64,000 bases of DNA from Edolisoma coerulescens (Eukaryota > Chordata > Aves > Passeriformes > Campephagidae), in the NCBI GenBank assembly GCA_013397115.1, contig VWZW01006289.1:3392234-3456233 (forward strand), read 5' to 3'. Positions 24,715 through 37,685 of this stretch are shown in pieces (the first letter of the stretch is position 1; each line of letters opens with the position of its first letter). A program made the translations under genes and the position numbers. The notes beneath the pieces were generated by a model, which saw only the letters and a list, made by a program, of their open reading frames with translations, searched no databases and was not told the origin of the DNA.

Positions 24715-27700
24715 CTGGAAAAAAATCAAAGAACAAAAAAATGAAAGTCACCGTAAGTCAGTCAGTAAAAAAACTTTGCTTTTCTCAGTGCAACAAGACA
24801 CAATCCGTGCATTGCTGTCATACAGAGAAGTTTCATCATCATACAGCTTGAAAGTCCTACCAGCACCATTTACTTTTAAAGAGATTTTTGAAATATTTTA
24901 GCTCTATAAACCACCTGCTGAAAAATTAAACTAGGGAATCTTAAAAGTCAGTGATGTAAAATACTCTCTTTAAAATCATACATCTTACACATTGCACAGA
25001 GCAATAAGGCCTAAGGGAGTAAATCTCTATGATGAATTCCCCATTAATTTCTCTTCATAAAAGTTGAGAATACCTCCAAGAGAATATTATATTCTCAAAG
25101 TCTTATATATCTTAAATTACTGGGTGAACCTCTAGTAGTACTTCTTCCTATCTTCAGGTAATAAAACAGCTCCAGGTAACAGAAAAAGAGAAAATCATTA
25201 TGTTAGCCAAGGCTGCAACTCAGAAGTTTACTTGGGTTTCAGCTTCCTGCACTGAAGCAGCCCCCTGCGGTTTGTGTTACAAAAGAGGATTCAATGGCTA
25301 AAACACTGGAATTTGTTCATGGTTTGAGAATGCCTATAACAGAAGAAAAGAGGAAACCTTCTAAAACACACAAAAACAAACAGAAAACTTCACTGAATTC
25401 TTCTGCCCAAGTTAAACGTGGCATATTTTTGTGAATGTTTTTCAGACAGTGCTTAGAAGAGAATGCCTGCATATTCACTTTTTGAAAACACTCCTACTCC
25501 AAAGATACTTCTGGTCATTCCCTCCAGTTCTTTTTAGGCTGCTGGGAATGTGCTTCTCAAGCATTTTTTCAGCCAGGAATTTTGGTTGAGGGATTTCTTA
25601 AAGTACTGCTTTAATGCAAATTGGTTTGACCGACAAAAAATAAGCTCCCTAATACAGTTACTTAAAGTCTTTCAAACTCAATAGAGAGTCAGAAAATGTA
25701 GGTGAATTCAAGACTATAAAAGTATATTAAACAGAGCTTTGTTTTCTCTTTTTTAATCAAGCATTCAGTATATTTGGGTTAGATAAGCTTTTTTGAAATT
25801 CAGAATACACAAGTTTAATCTGAAGAAAACAGTTCAAGTCTTTTCTTCATGTTTATAAAAATCTAGGTTTAACTTATTAGAGACAGGACTTATTCTCTGT
25901 CTGATTTTAGACTCACAAAGAATTTATTGCATTGTTATAATGGCCTGAATATAGTTTGTTTTCCTAATCAAAAGAAATCTAAACAACTTAAAATGTGCAT
26001 AACCTGGACAGTTTACAGCACACCATTCAAAATAGAGGATTCTTTCTCTTCACTGGTCAGGTGATAGTGAATAATGTAATTGTCATGTAATTCTGAGGTA
26101 AAACATTTTTAATATAGCAACTGATCTTTTACTAGATTTCATGAAAAAAGTGCAATATGAAGTGCTATGATATATTGTCATCTTGATTTTCCAAAACCAT
26201 TCCCCTAAGGAAAGAAGAATGAACATCTGCCGGGTAGACCTAGTCAGCTTTTCTGTTTAGCCTGGTAGTGCTGAACACCATGCACAATGAAGGTGGAAAT
26301 AAGGATCTGTACCTCTGACTAAAAAAGAGAGAAAATTTGACATTAGAAAGCCAACATGAAGAGGAATACTGCTCAGCAGCCCAGCTGCTTGCAGCCTGCT
26401 GACTGCAAAGGACTTGCTTTTCAAGTTATTATGGTTTTGGATCAAACATAATTCAATTGATCCTTAAGAAAAAGAAGCGAAGAGTAACAGTAAAGTAACA
26501 GTAGTGGCAAGAAACATCAGCAAGGTTCACCAAGCTCGGGTTCATAGATTGAATGGCAAGTTTTCTGATGGGTAATACAAACCTCCATAGTAATGAGAAG
26601 CGTCTCTATATGTGTGAGATGGCTTTAGGATGAAGATCCGTGACATAATCAAGACAATTCCAAAATATCCTTTGTTTTTATAGTGACTTAAAGGGCCTAA
26701 ATTAGTATCCTAATTGCTCAAATTTCCTTGGAAACAATACAGCAAAACCCTATCTCTCTTCATTGCTTACAGAAAGATGAAGTCTCATAACAGATTTCTC
26801 AGCCATGTGAGGTGAGATGAGATGAATTCAGGTTTAAGTGTAAAACTAATGATACCTGAATTACAAAATAAACATTCCTCTTCATTTTCTTTTCAAGTTA
26901 AAGTTCTATTAAAATAAAAAATGGGAAAATTTCATGCTCAAACAATTCTCGGATTGCAGGATATATTCAGAGGTCTTTCAAGCATCACATATATCATGGT
27001 TGGTCTCATTCCACATCACTTTGACATTTAATAAGACACTCGAAAAAGATGGAGAAATATCCTGAAAAAGTTACGTCATTGAAAATATTTAACTTTTCAT
27101 AAAATCATCTCTGTAAGTGTTTAGGACATGCAATGAACTTAACCCAAAAATCACCAGCACTTAATATTCTGCTTTGAGACAGACAAGGAGGAAAAATAAA
27201 AAAAACCACCTCATTATGTTCTAAAAAGTGGCAATAAACAGATCATGTTAAGAAATGAACTGGCATAAGGTAGACTTACTGGAAAAGTATGTGAGATAGC
27301 ACAGCTACACGGAAATATCAGGAAAATACTCATAACAAAAACTTTATTTAATGTGATAAAGCAAATAAGATCACAACACAGTCCACCCACATATGCATTT
27401 AGATGGTACAACCCTTGTTAACTGAACATTAATACTCTGTATTTTCGGGCTTGTTTATTCATGGCTGATTTGAAACTTGCATATTGAAAGGCAAACTTTT
27501 CATAGTTTCTTCATTCTACAGGATTGAAAGCCATTCTGCATTTTGTTACAGGAATTTGTTTTTATAACTTTCAGTTATTTAGCCAAAAATCTGGATGAAT
27601 GGCAATCATATTGCTTATATAATTCTTTGCAAAACACAAAAGCTCGATTTTTCACATTATTGCATTTTCAATGTATACATATTCATGCACTCCTAAATTT

Positions 27701-29267
27701 TTTTAGAGGTGTTTATACTTGCCTGTCCACGTTCAGGAGGAGTGAGAGATAAACAGTTATGTGCAGGATTATAACTCAGCAATAAATGCCTCTGGGGTGT
27801 ATGATGTCATTCTTTCACAGAAAATCATTTTAAATAACTGCTGAAAGTTGATGGCCAAAAGCCAAACTTCAAGAAAGGATGAATGAAAGGGAAAAAAAAG
27901 GGTTTTTTCAAGTTGCTATAAAGCAGAAGACACAGTGGACAGCTACCAGGTGATACATCATAACTATGTGTGGTGTTTGTTTGTGTGCATACATAAAGAG
28001 GCTCTGTGCATATGTGTATGTAGACATACATGTGTATCTAGACAAAAAAACCCACTCATATATATAATATACATACATATCTGTTTGAATACTGTCAGAA
28101 AAACCTGCAGCTATTTCCTAGATTATCTCTGAGAAACCTTTCTTTAGAATATATTTAGAATATCTGCTTCCAATTTGTGAGCAACCAGATCTGAACTTAA
28201 TATGAGTGTATGTAGGGAAACATAAGCTATGACTCAGATGGGAATTTCTGAAATGAAATGGTATAAAACTTTGAAATAGAAAATAAGATAGTATTTACCA
28301 TTCAAGTAAGAACTATAAACTATTGACTATAGTACAAAACGAGAACCAAATAGACCAGGGTATTCGATAGACTTTGGTGGACTGCTGAAAAACTGAAAAA
28401 ATATGCAGAAGGATTTTATTAAGGAAGTTTTGGGGTCAGGCATATGTGTTGATGAATTAAATTTTCCCAAGAAAGATGATACTTTTTGAAATCGTTAAAT
28501 TAGTTGAAAATCCACACGTTTTCATGGAAATTTTGTCATCAACACTAGATTGTGAGATGAAAGAAAAAGAAAGTTCAAACAAAGTGTTGAAAGGAACAGT
28601 TCTGCAGAAGGGGAGTAAAAGGTAGCTTCATAACCCTATATTAAGTTTAAAGGAAGTGTGGTAGATTAAATGAGAAACATCAGTCTGAACTGCTTTCAAG
28701 TGCTTCTGTTTAAGGAAGTAATAGCGCATTCCTTTAAAAAAAGTCAGTACAGGAGTGATAAGCGGATAAGCTCTACTTTTCATTTTAGAAAATGGGATGC
28801 AGCATTAATGAAATCAATGAGAAAGACTGAGAGTTATGTAAGAAAGTATGGATATTATTAGAAAGCTGAAACAAAATTAGGGAAGGAAACAACACTATAT
28901 AGAGAGTGTATCTATCCCATACATGAGTCCAGAAGTTAGAAGCTGGAAGGCTGAATGAAACCACATTCTTGTCCCATGTGCTGCAGAGAGAAAGGAAGTC
29001 ATCAGAAATGGCAAGTAATCTTCTGCTGTTCAGTTGTTTTATTATCTCTAGGAAGCATTTATGTCCAATTTTTTTCACTGTAGTAGGGTACAGAAGTCTG
29101 GGAAAAATAAAAGAGCAGAACTGTTCCTGGGTAAACAGTCACCTTCATCTAAGGCAACAGGTCCGGTTAGGAGTGGCATTTATTTAAACGAAATATTTTA
29201 TTTATTTAAAATTTATTCATATCAGCTAAAGCAAGAGAAACCCTTAGCAAAGTTATGTAGGTCCAAA
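24715..29267. other. Large GABBR2 intron, acceptor-proximal part
   Basis: Begins (in transcript terms, ends) with a good polypyrimidine tract and AG acceptor. The remainder is AT-rich unique sequence. At 28005-28085 there is an imperfect TG/TA-rich microsatellite-like tract. No further GABBR2 exon was recognised by eye. Confidence 0.6.
28005..28085. repeat. Imperfect TG/TA simple repeat
   Basis: Interrupted alternating sequence with ATATGTGTATGTAGACATAC and a later CATATATATAATATACATAC. A degenerate microsatellite; the frames that run through it are artefacts. Confidence 0.6.
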
Positions 29268-29794
29268 TGTGTAGACCCCAGCTGAGTCTGACCCAAGCTG
29301 AAAGGACCCTAGTGGAGCTGGGTGGAGCAACCAAAAGCGGTGATGCCAATGCCAGCAGCAGCTGTGCGGAATCGAGTCCAGTGCCTGAAGCAGCAGTGTG
29401 GCTCAATGTGGACAATCTAGCTTTCGGGGGTTGTCCACTGTTTTTCTGTTTCTGGCTCAGGGTTGGGGAGAGCACTGTGGGGAGCACCTGCCATCCTGTC
29501 TTTGTCTGGGGAAACCGCACAGCGCTGTGTGGGGGAGCGGCCGCCATCTTGTCTTTTCCTGGCAGCCACGCAGAAATACATCGAGGTGGTGAACACCTTT
29601 TTGTGTGTAAAGCTCCTCCTCCTCTGGTATACTTTTGTTATTGATACTGCTGCTGTTATTGGGAATTTCTTAGTCCATTCCTGTTTGCTTTCAGTAAATT
29701 GTTCTCTCTACCCATGGTCTCTGCCTTTGTCCCTCTCCTGCCAAAGAGGGTGGAGGGGAAAGGAAGTGGCTAGTTGTAGTTTAATTTCTACACA
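29268..29794 (+). mobile_element. Solo ERV LTR with duplicated 50-bp unit
   Basis: Termini TGTGTAGA (29268-29275) and TCTACACA (29787-29794) are exact inverted complements, as expected for LTR ends. The 3' part (TTGTTATTGATACTG, CAGTAAATTGTTCTCTCTAC, then GGTGGAGGGG and TAGTTGTAGTTTAA) follows the layout of avian LTR R-U5 regions. Two tandem copies of a 50-bp unit (29471-29520 and 29521-29570) lie in the middle. The second holds GCCGCCATCTTG, a perfect YY1-type site. No clear target duplication was found, so the outer edges carry some doubt. Overlapping frames here (113-125 codons) are not genes. Confidence 0.65.
29471..29570 (+). repeat. Tandem duplication of about 50 bp inside LTR
   Basis: Copy 1 starts AGCACTGTGG and copy 2 AGCGCTGTGT. 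Both continue GGGGAGC..., then GCCATC(C/T)TGTCTTT. In copy 2 the sequence at 29540-29551 reads GCCGCCATCTTG, while copy 1 has a degenerate CCTGCCATCCTG. This resembles the enhancer duplications seen in retroviral U3 regions. Confidence 0.7.
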
Positions 29795-32289
29795 CTGTGT
29801 TCATGGAGTATGATACAATGGAGAGGAAAAAGAAAAGGAAAAAAAAGTGCCTTCAGGTAACAGGGTAACCTCCCTTGAATAAAATGTCTTCTGCTAAGAG
29901 AGCTGATTCATGTTTGTAAATGGGGGAAATCAGCTTATTGAGCACCAGCAAGATTAGCTTAGTTTTCCTAGGTTTCTGCACTAGGCTTGTACAAGAATTT
30001 TATTAATGATTGCTAGAAATTTAAATGTGCTCCTGTTGCTGCAAAACTAGTCCTGATGGAGAGGGTTTTATGTATGGCAGATATCTTCTTTATTTCCTGC
30101 ACCTTTTCTAGAAAGCTAAATTACGCTGATAAATCAGCATTGCTAAACAGGATATAAACTGCTGATTCAACTGATTGGTGCTAACATTTATCATCATAAC
30201 TAAAGATTGCATGTCATGTATGCTTAGATAGGAAGCAATATTTTCTGCAAAAAAAAAAGGAAAATGCAAATAATTCTTTCCAAAAAAAAAGGGCAGAACT
30301 TCAGAAAGCTCCACAGAAAATACTCTTACAATGGTACAGGATTGCACACACAGAATCTTGTCATAGGAAAATAACAAGGAAAAAACTCAGGAAAATGATA
30401 ATTTGCAGCAATGTGTACTTGTGACACCACACACCACTCCTTTGTGTGCCTTGCCAGGAGCTCTAATGCTTTGATGAGCCTGTGCCAACAATAATGATAC
30501 TCAAGTGCAAGCATGTGATGACTTGATGGTCCCAGGAGCTAGAAGGACCAGAACGGAAACTAATGAATAATGAAGAGTCAAGAGATTTGCCTGCTGCAAC
30601 TCTTGAGACAGCATTAGATGAACAAGTGAAACAATACACTCGTAACCCAGAGACAGAGAACAGATTGAAGCATAACAAACTGCACTTTTAATGGAATGGT
30701 AATTATAAAATATAAATATTTAGGTTAAATGTTAATTCACAGTAACCTTACTATACAAGCCAACTTATCCAGATGTGCAGTCAAACTACCACTGAACCTG
30801 ATCTTGCCACTAGTGAAGTTATGAATAAATTTTAATATCATAACAGTACTTGAAATAAGAAAAAAATTATATTTATTCTAGAAGAATATTAAAGAGAACC
30901 TTAAATACATGATAGCATGTATAATAAGAAAAGGGATATATTAGACTGCCTTTTCCCACCTCAATGCACAAAACGTATCATCTAATCAGCTTTGATGGAT
31001 GACTTAGAGGAATGGCATGGGGAAGTAACACTGCAAAGATGGTTACAAGCACCTATATATTTGGGAAACATGTCAGCATAAGAAGCTAAGTGCAGCAATT
31101 TCATTGACAGGTGCTTGCATAGATCTTCAAAGCAGGTGAAAGCAACACACAGTAACAAAGATAATGTTTCTTGACAATTTACCTGTACAACTGCTGGTGA
31201 TGAATGTCTAGATACAGACAGCAAAGAAGTAGGTTCTGAACTGGACCTAGAAATCACAGTGGCAATCTTCCCTCCTAGCTATGCCCTAATCCTGATCCTC
31301 AAATAGCACAGGTGATAAGCTGACATAAAGAAGACATAACATAAGTTGACTAAAGAAGAAAATGTTAACAAGAAATTATGCTTTTCCAGCAGTGATAAAT
31401 AAGTTACATTTTTACCTGTCATATAATACTCTTAAATAATTACTTGAATGAAAGCTCTGGAGACTCCATCATTCAGAAGATTTTATGGGACTGGATAAAC
31501 TTCATTGTTAAAACAAATATAACTCAAAAATATTCTGATAACTCTTTAAGGGCTTTCATTATGACAGCTGCAAGAGCAAAATAAAAGTCTGGGAGAATAT
31601 CTATGATGTCTCACTAGCTGGTACATGGGCAGGATGCTTCAACCAAATGGGAACATGAAGACACACACTGTATTAAACTCACTGGACAAGAATTGATCTC
31701 ATGGATGAACATCCCTTTCATCATCCCTAACACATTACCCCTGTGATTAAAACAACTGTTCCTTTTGAAATCAGATGTTTTGCCAAACACTTCTGCCCAA
31801 TATCATCTGCTGTTGCCTTCATTAATTCTGTGTCTGAAATGGCTGTCACTGACTCCCTTTTGGCACGTGGGAGTTTACCGAAAAAGCACTTCCAGCTGGT
31901 CTCAAGGTTGGAAGGCACCTGCCTCAAGGCTGATGGCATTCCAGTGAATTAATCCAATCACAGTAAGACTGATGTTCATCTGGATTTTGCTCTGGAGACA
32001 TTTTAGGAAGCAATTCTGGCTACTGAACAAATCAATATTTTTGAGGACAGAAACTGGTTTAGATAAAATCCATATGAGAAATACTTCAGCTGAAAGATGT
32101 GTGCCTACAGGTTAATGGAAAAGGAGCATTCAGTCCTGTTTCTTTCTTGGGCAGCCCAAACTACTCCCAACATAATTTGGTAGGACCTGTCTGAATTCAA
32201 GAAGTCAGACCAGACTACAAAGTTTGGTCTTTTGATGTTAAACTTTTTTAATCCCATGAAGTCTGTGGTTTAGGACAAGGAATAGTGAT
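29795..32289. other. Intronic DNA, no gene seen
   Basis: Unique AT-rich intron. Frames at 30108-30678 and 31727-31952 overlap on opposite strands and lack recognisable domains. A-rich runs occur near 30246-30293. Confidence 0.5.
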
Positions 32290-32783
32290 TGAAGCTCTGG
32301 GGCCCCCAATCTAAGAAGGATATGGACCTGTTGGAGTGAGTCCAAAGCAGGACCACAAATATGATCAGGGGGCTGGAGCACCTCTCCCACGAAGACAAGG
32401 GTAAGAGGATTGGGGCTGTTTAGCCTGGAGAAAAAAAGACTCTGGAAAGAACTTGTAGCACTTTCCAGTACCTAAAAGGGACTACCAGAGAGATGGAGAG
32501 GGACTTTTTACAAGGACATGGACTGATAGGACAAGGGAGAATGGCTTTAAATTGAAAGAGATCAGGTATTAGGATGAAATTTTTTTACTGTGAGGATGGT
32601 GAAGCACTGGAACAGGTTGCCCAGATAAGGTGTGGATGCCCCATTCCTGGAAGTTTTCAAGTCCGGGTTGAATAAGGCTTGGAGCAAGCTGATATAGTAG
32701 GTGTCCCTACCCATGGCAGGGGGGTTTGAAACTAGATAATCTTTAAGATCCCTTCCAACTCAAGCCATTCTATGATTCTATGA
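32290..32783 (+). mobile_element. CR1 LINE 3' end
   Basis: About 490 bp of CR1 from the C-terminal RT region through the 3' UTR: GGACCTGTTGGAGTGAGTCC, GGAGCACCTCTCCCACGAAG, GAAGCACTGGAACAGGTTGC, then CCTTCCAACTCAAGCC and the terminal ATTCTATGATTCTATGA. The two 8-bp tail units mark the true 3' end. The 5' truncation is normal for CR1. Confidence 0.92.
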
Positions 32784-35469
32784 ATTCATTCTCAGCTGAC
32801 AGTGTTTTTTTGTCTTCAAGTCATGGAAAGGATAAATAATAGCTGAAAATTGTAGCAGATCTGCTGAAAAAAAAAAAAAGGAAAAAACCAACATAGACAC
32901 TAATATTACTGCTTCACCTGCCTCTCAACCTAGAATATTAACTTCCATGCACCATCACACCAGCAAGAGCCTACATTTATGAACTTTATAGAAAAAAATA
33001 AGTTAAAAGATTTCTTAGAACAACACTTCTGGTAAACAGAAAATAGAGTAGTTATCAGTGTTCAGAGTAAAATATAGTTACATATCAAATTCATGTCCAA
33101 GAAATGGGATCCATTTTAAGAGCTAATAAATACTGCCTCACAAACCTACGACATTAACGTTACTTCTGAGACATGCCAAGGAAGTATATGATGAAGTTAT
33201 GGAAAATGTCCTTCAATTCAATGGTCAACAGTGCAACCAGTAAAGTTAATAGTGACTTTAGGGTTTAGAGTGTTAGAGGGTAGTCAGGTGAACTTGAGGC
33301 AGAATCATCTCCAACAGATGATCCCATCCAAAATTAAAAATTTACCATAAGGCTTAACTTGATTCTTTCATTATTAATGGAAAATAAACAATTGTCATCC
33401 TCTTTTCATTGCATAATTTTTCTGACCATTCATTTGAAAAAGTCTATCAGAGTCTAAAAAATCATTAATTCCTTTTTCTACACTCCAGAAACTATTTTCA
33501 GATCTATATTAAACACAAATAATTTGCACCTAACATGTGTTCTGCTTATTGCTACAGGTTGAACAGAGCATTTAAATTAAATACCATATCTACTGAAGCT
33601 GCTGCAAGTTTTGTTTCAATTTCCAAAAAGAATAAGAGACAAAAATCTTTTGAGCATTTTCAAAAATGGAACTGCATTGCGAAAGAGGGCTGTGTATTTT
33701 TGTCTGTCACACTCAGTTGCTTAGCATTTGGCTACTGGCCTGGATTATATCAGAATTCAGCTTCAAATCCCTGTTCTCCTTCAGTCACAGCATTATTGTC
33801 TATCCCAAACCAAGGAAAGTTTCCTACACTCATACTCTTGGTACCGAATTTCCTTGTCTCTTGTCTGTAACAGATGGTCCTCAAAATCTAGTGGAAACCA
33901 AAAACCTCATAGAATATTTCACCTTTGATAAAACAGGCAATATTGCCATAATCCATTAAAAAAATTCTTTCCAGACCTATTCACAACAGCGTGTTCCTGG
34001 CTGGCTGCCCAAAACTATTATCATTCTATTAGTATTGTTTGTTTGTCAGATTTCATCCAGCTAACACATGCTAAAACTACAGCTGTTCTGTCTACATTTG
34101 GTCTTTAAATATCTGTTTTATTATTTTTCTTCTACCTCTAAATGATGAAAAGAAGGGGAAAAAACCTCCCCAGTATAAAGATACCTTAGATGTGCAATAT
34201 TGTTCTTGGGAGCATATGAACCCTGTGCTCTACTGGAAATCGGGAGCACGACCATTGGTGAGTTTAAGATCAAAATTTCCCAGTTCTTCTGTGGAGTGGA
34301 CACTCCAATACAGTCCCAATTCAGTTCTTTCCATCTTTTATTTCTTTTACTGGAATACAACACCTTAAGAAATAAGGCACATCATGTTAGCTCAAAATTT
34401 ACTAAAATCTTCACAAAAATACTTTTTGTCACAGTCCCAAGTTGTGAATTAATGTTTTTTTTATTTCTTCATTCTTTGGTTTCAAACCTAAGCAAGAAAT
34501 CCCAGATTTTTCAGGCTAAAACAGGTGACATGCTCACTGTGCAATGTAGTAATACACAAAGACACTGTTTATTCTGTGTGGAACAGCACAGCTCAGAGAT
34601 GATTTATCAGGTCCTGGGAGCAATACCCCATTACTAATTCTGTACTCAGCCTGGGCTAATTTTCCTTTTCTTTCAGCTCTGTAACTTTTCTGATATCTCA
34701 GCACAGTACGCTGCAGTTACACACCACCAGAAGTGCTGAGAGAGTAGTCTGACATCAGTCACTGGAACTGTACCTTCTCTAATACTGGGTAAAGAAGGGC
34801 TATGCTACAGAATTCAAAGGCTTCCTGGAGGGGAGATGTTGAAAAAAAACCTGGTAAAAAATCAGGGAACTTTCTTTGCCAACAGACATTGCCAGCAAAA
34901 TAAATACTGCTTGCCCGGCAGCAAGGGCAACTTGGGTTACAGTGCCACTAAAAACCTTCAGCAGAAATGTCAATCACAATTATGATTATAATATATCCGG
35001 CATTAAAATGTCAAATGTGTCGTTGATCCTCCTCTAAGAGATAAGCAAGATCGTGCATATTTTATGCACATTTTCTTAATCTGTGGTCAGCACAGATTTT
35101 AACATGATGCTCTGGACAGGAATCTACATGTACAAAACCTTTCAGCAACATACGCAGCTACGAAATGCTCATGCAGATATATTCAGGCAACCTAAATCAC
35201 AAAACTGCCAACTTAAAGCTGCATTCTGTGTTTTTTAACCTCTAAGAGGTTGTAAGAAAATCTAATGAGGCATTATAATCTATTTTTATGAAATAAAAAA
35301 TGGCAAACAGTCTTGGTTCAAGTACAGTTACAAAACAAAAATCCCCTCTCGAATGTCACCGAGGAAGTGGAAGAAGCCATGAATGTTTCCTTCCAGTGCT
35401 GATGGCTGCAGGACAGAAGCTAATTGTTGCCTGAGGAACCCTCAGTGTGTTTTTTTTCAATACCTATGC

Positions 35470-35730
35470 CTTGCAGGTCACTTCAGCAGCTACTGTTAAT
35501 TTAATAAATGTTTCTTTATGCCTGCATTTGATTTTAAGTACAGTACTTGCCCCTGGTCTTTGAATGCATGCTGGGTACAAAGCATTAACATTATCTACAC
35601 CATTTAAGATTATGCACACTTCAATTAGATCTCTCAGCCATTTTTCCTTAGTTGCTGCCATTGCCCTAGTTCCTGCAGGCTGGAAGCTGAATGTTTTCTC
35701 TAGACCTCATTATCTTCTTTGTCACTTAGT
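35470..35730 (-). mobile_element. Possible very old CR1 relic
   Basis: AATTAGATCTCTCAGCC followed by CAGGCTGGAAGCTGAATG recalls the antisense CR1 3' coding region, where a similar pair of phrases occurs. The agreement is weak and could be chance. Confidence 0.25.
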
Positions 35731-37616
35731 CCATAAAACTGTTCACTACACTCCCATCTATTCCTGAAAATAGTCCTTATCCACCTGCTCTTCTTACAAT
35801 ATTTTCCATAACTTACATCCATCCAGGTGAGATAGAAACTGAACTAAATCACTCCATATCCGTATACAGTACTAAAGCAAATGTAACCTTAATTTTTCAC
35901 GTGCAAGGAATAGCTTTGAGCTCGATCTTTGTCACAGAGCCAGGAAAGTGCTTGACAATATAGTTTAATTTTAAATATTTCAATACTTTTATTGATTTGA
36001 GAGAAAGAACTCATATATGAAAAGTCAGACATGCATTAGAGTTTGGTACTGTTTATTAGTTTTGGAACCTGCTTTAAGTGTCATCTCTCCTAATTCAATC
36101 TCATGTATTTCATTATTTATTACTCCCTTCTACGTGCAGTGATTAAATTGTAATTTTTGAAGTCACTTGCCTCTTCTCAGCTCTCTTATTTGTGACCCTG
36201 TGTTTTCTGAATTGCCATTTATTTTTATACAACCTTTCTGACCAATTTGTTGTAATATTTGTGTGGGGAGGGTTTCTTTGGTTGGCTGGTTGGGTTTTTT
36301 AACCACATATCTTATGGCTTTGTCTACTTGGTCTCAGCCATTTTCTGACTTGGGCTTCTGTTATTTTGGGTACTACTGAGTTATTTTGGTCTCTTTCAAA
36401 CCCTGGTCTTGGACATATCCCTGATAAATGTGAACTTGTCTGCTATTTTTACTGCCTCTGCATGGGACAAACTCATGATGGTACAGACAGCAGGGAAAAT
36501 GAAAAGCATCTGTGGCAGGTGACCAGTGCAATTCCAGATCTGAAAATATAAACCGTTCATATTCAGCTGGAGATTTCAGAAGTTAAACTGGTGATCTGTG
36601 TGGCTTTTCCTGATGAATTATACTTTATTTTACCCTAATATATTTTCACTATGAATTTTGAAGTACCTCCTGCAGTTAAAATAATGTCTGCTTTATCAAG
36701 AGTATACATATATCAAGAGATGCACTAACAACCAATGCACTGTGCATCTGGGTGAAAAACAAAATAAGATTCATTATATATACTGTCTTTTTTACGAGCA
36801 GGTTATTCAGAAATTCTCTGAAGTTGAACAGCTAAGTTTCTTAAATGAACATAGAATTTATCTTTCCTCCTTTAAATATAACTACTAAACAGAACTACAT
36901 CTTTGAGACAACTCCAGGTACATTTTTACACTTATCCAATAAACCACAAGTGACAAACTAACTCTCTGACAGAGCTGTAGCAAAAATGAAGGTACTTTTT
37001 CTAATATACATATGGTGCCTTTGCAGCTAGTTCACAGAAATCACTAGAAAGATAGGAATAGGGCATTCTTTTCTTTTTTTCTTTTCTTAATTTGTTTAGC
37101 ATCAGATTCATCCAGTTTACTATCCATAAGATACTGGAATCGACAGCTTTTGTTTCTACATACCAATAGTTTATTTATTCTCCAGCTTCCTGGACTCCTG
37201 ATTTTCCCCTTATAGAGAAATTCAGATTACTCTGAGCAGAAAAGCATGGCCCAGAGTACAGATAAGGAGTGAGCAGAAGGCAATCAGCTTGAATACAACC
37301 TCTTGACCCATTCCAAAACAAAGTTCTGTAGATAAAAAACAGGGAGGAAACCCTGTCAGGAAATTAGCAACAGCAAGAACTGCATAAGACATCATGAGAT
37401 AGATGAACAAGAGAAAACAGTAGAGCTGCTTTTCACAGCACAGAAACACACATTGTAGGGGGAAAAAAAACCAGGCCAAAACTTGGACAACCAGCACGGA
37501 CAAATGAAGTGAAGAAAAGGAATCCTGGCCTTATTTTAATAATCTGCTGAAAGGTTGGCTTTGTGACTACTTGGGCTGATACATGCAAACATAAGCATCT
37601 AGCCATGCATGGTTAC

Positions 37617-37685
37617 ATGTCCACGTGTTCAATGAACACACTTTAGAGGTCGGCAGCCACAGGAAAACCTATGTCACGTGGACAT
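37617..37685. repeat. 11-bp inverted repeat carrying two CACGTG E-boxes
   Basis: ATGTCCACGTG (37617-37627) and CACGTGGACAT (37675-37685) are exact complements separated by 47 bp. Each arm contains the palindrome CACGTG, the canonical E-box bound by bHLH factors such as USF, MYC/MAX and CLOCK/BMAL1. Whether it is active is not known. Confidence 0.7.

Noticed and set aside
29206..29813. Frames of 113-125 codons on both strands
   Set aside because: All lie in the LTR at 29268-29794 and overlap each other; no retroviral gene domain is present.
31727..31952. Opposed 60-70 codon frames on both strands
   Set aside because: Mutually overlapping, no conserved motif that I can identify; probably chance.
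34200..34637. 145-codon plus-strand frame
   Set aside because: Low-complexity hydrophobic and Ser-rich product; no similarity recognised.
37222..37503. Hydrophobic 93-codon minus frame suggesting a membrane protein
   Set aside because: Hydrophobicity arises from an AT- and purine-rich plus strand; no family motif or splice context.
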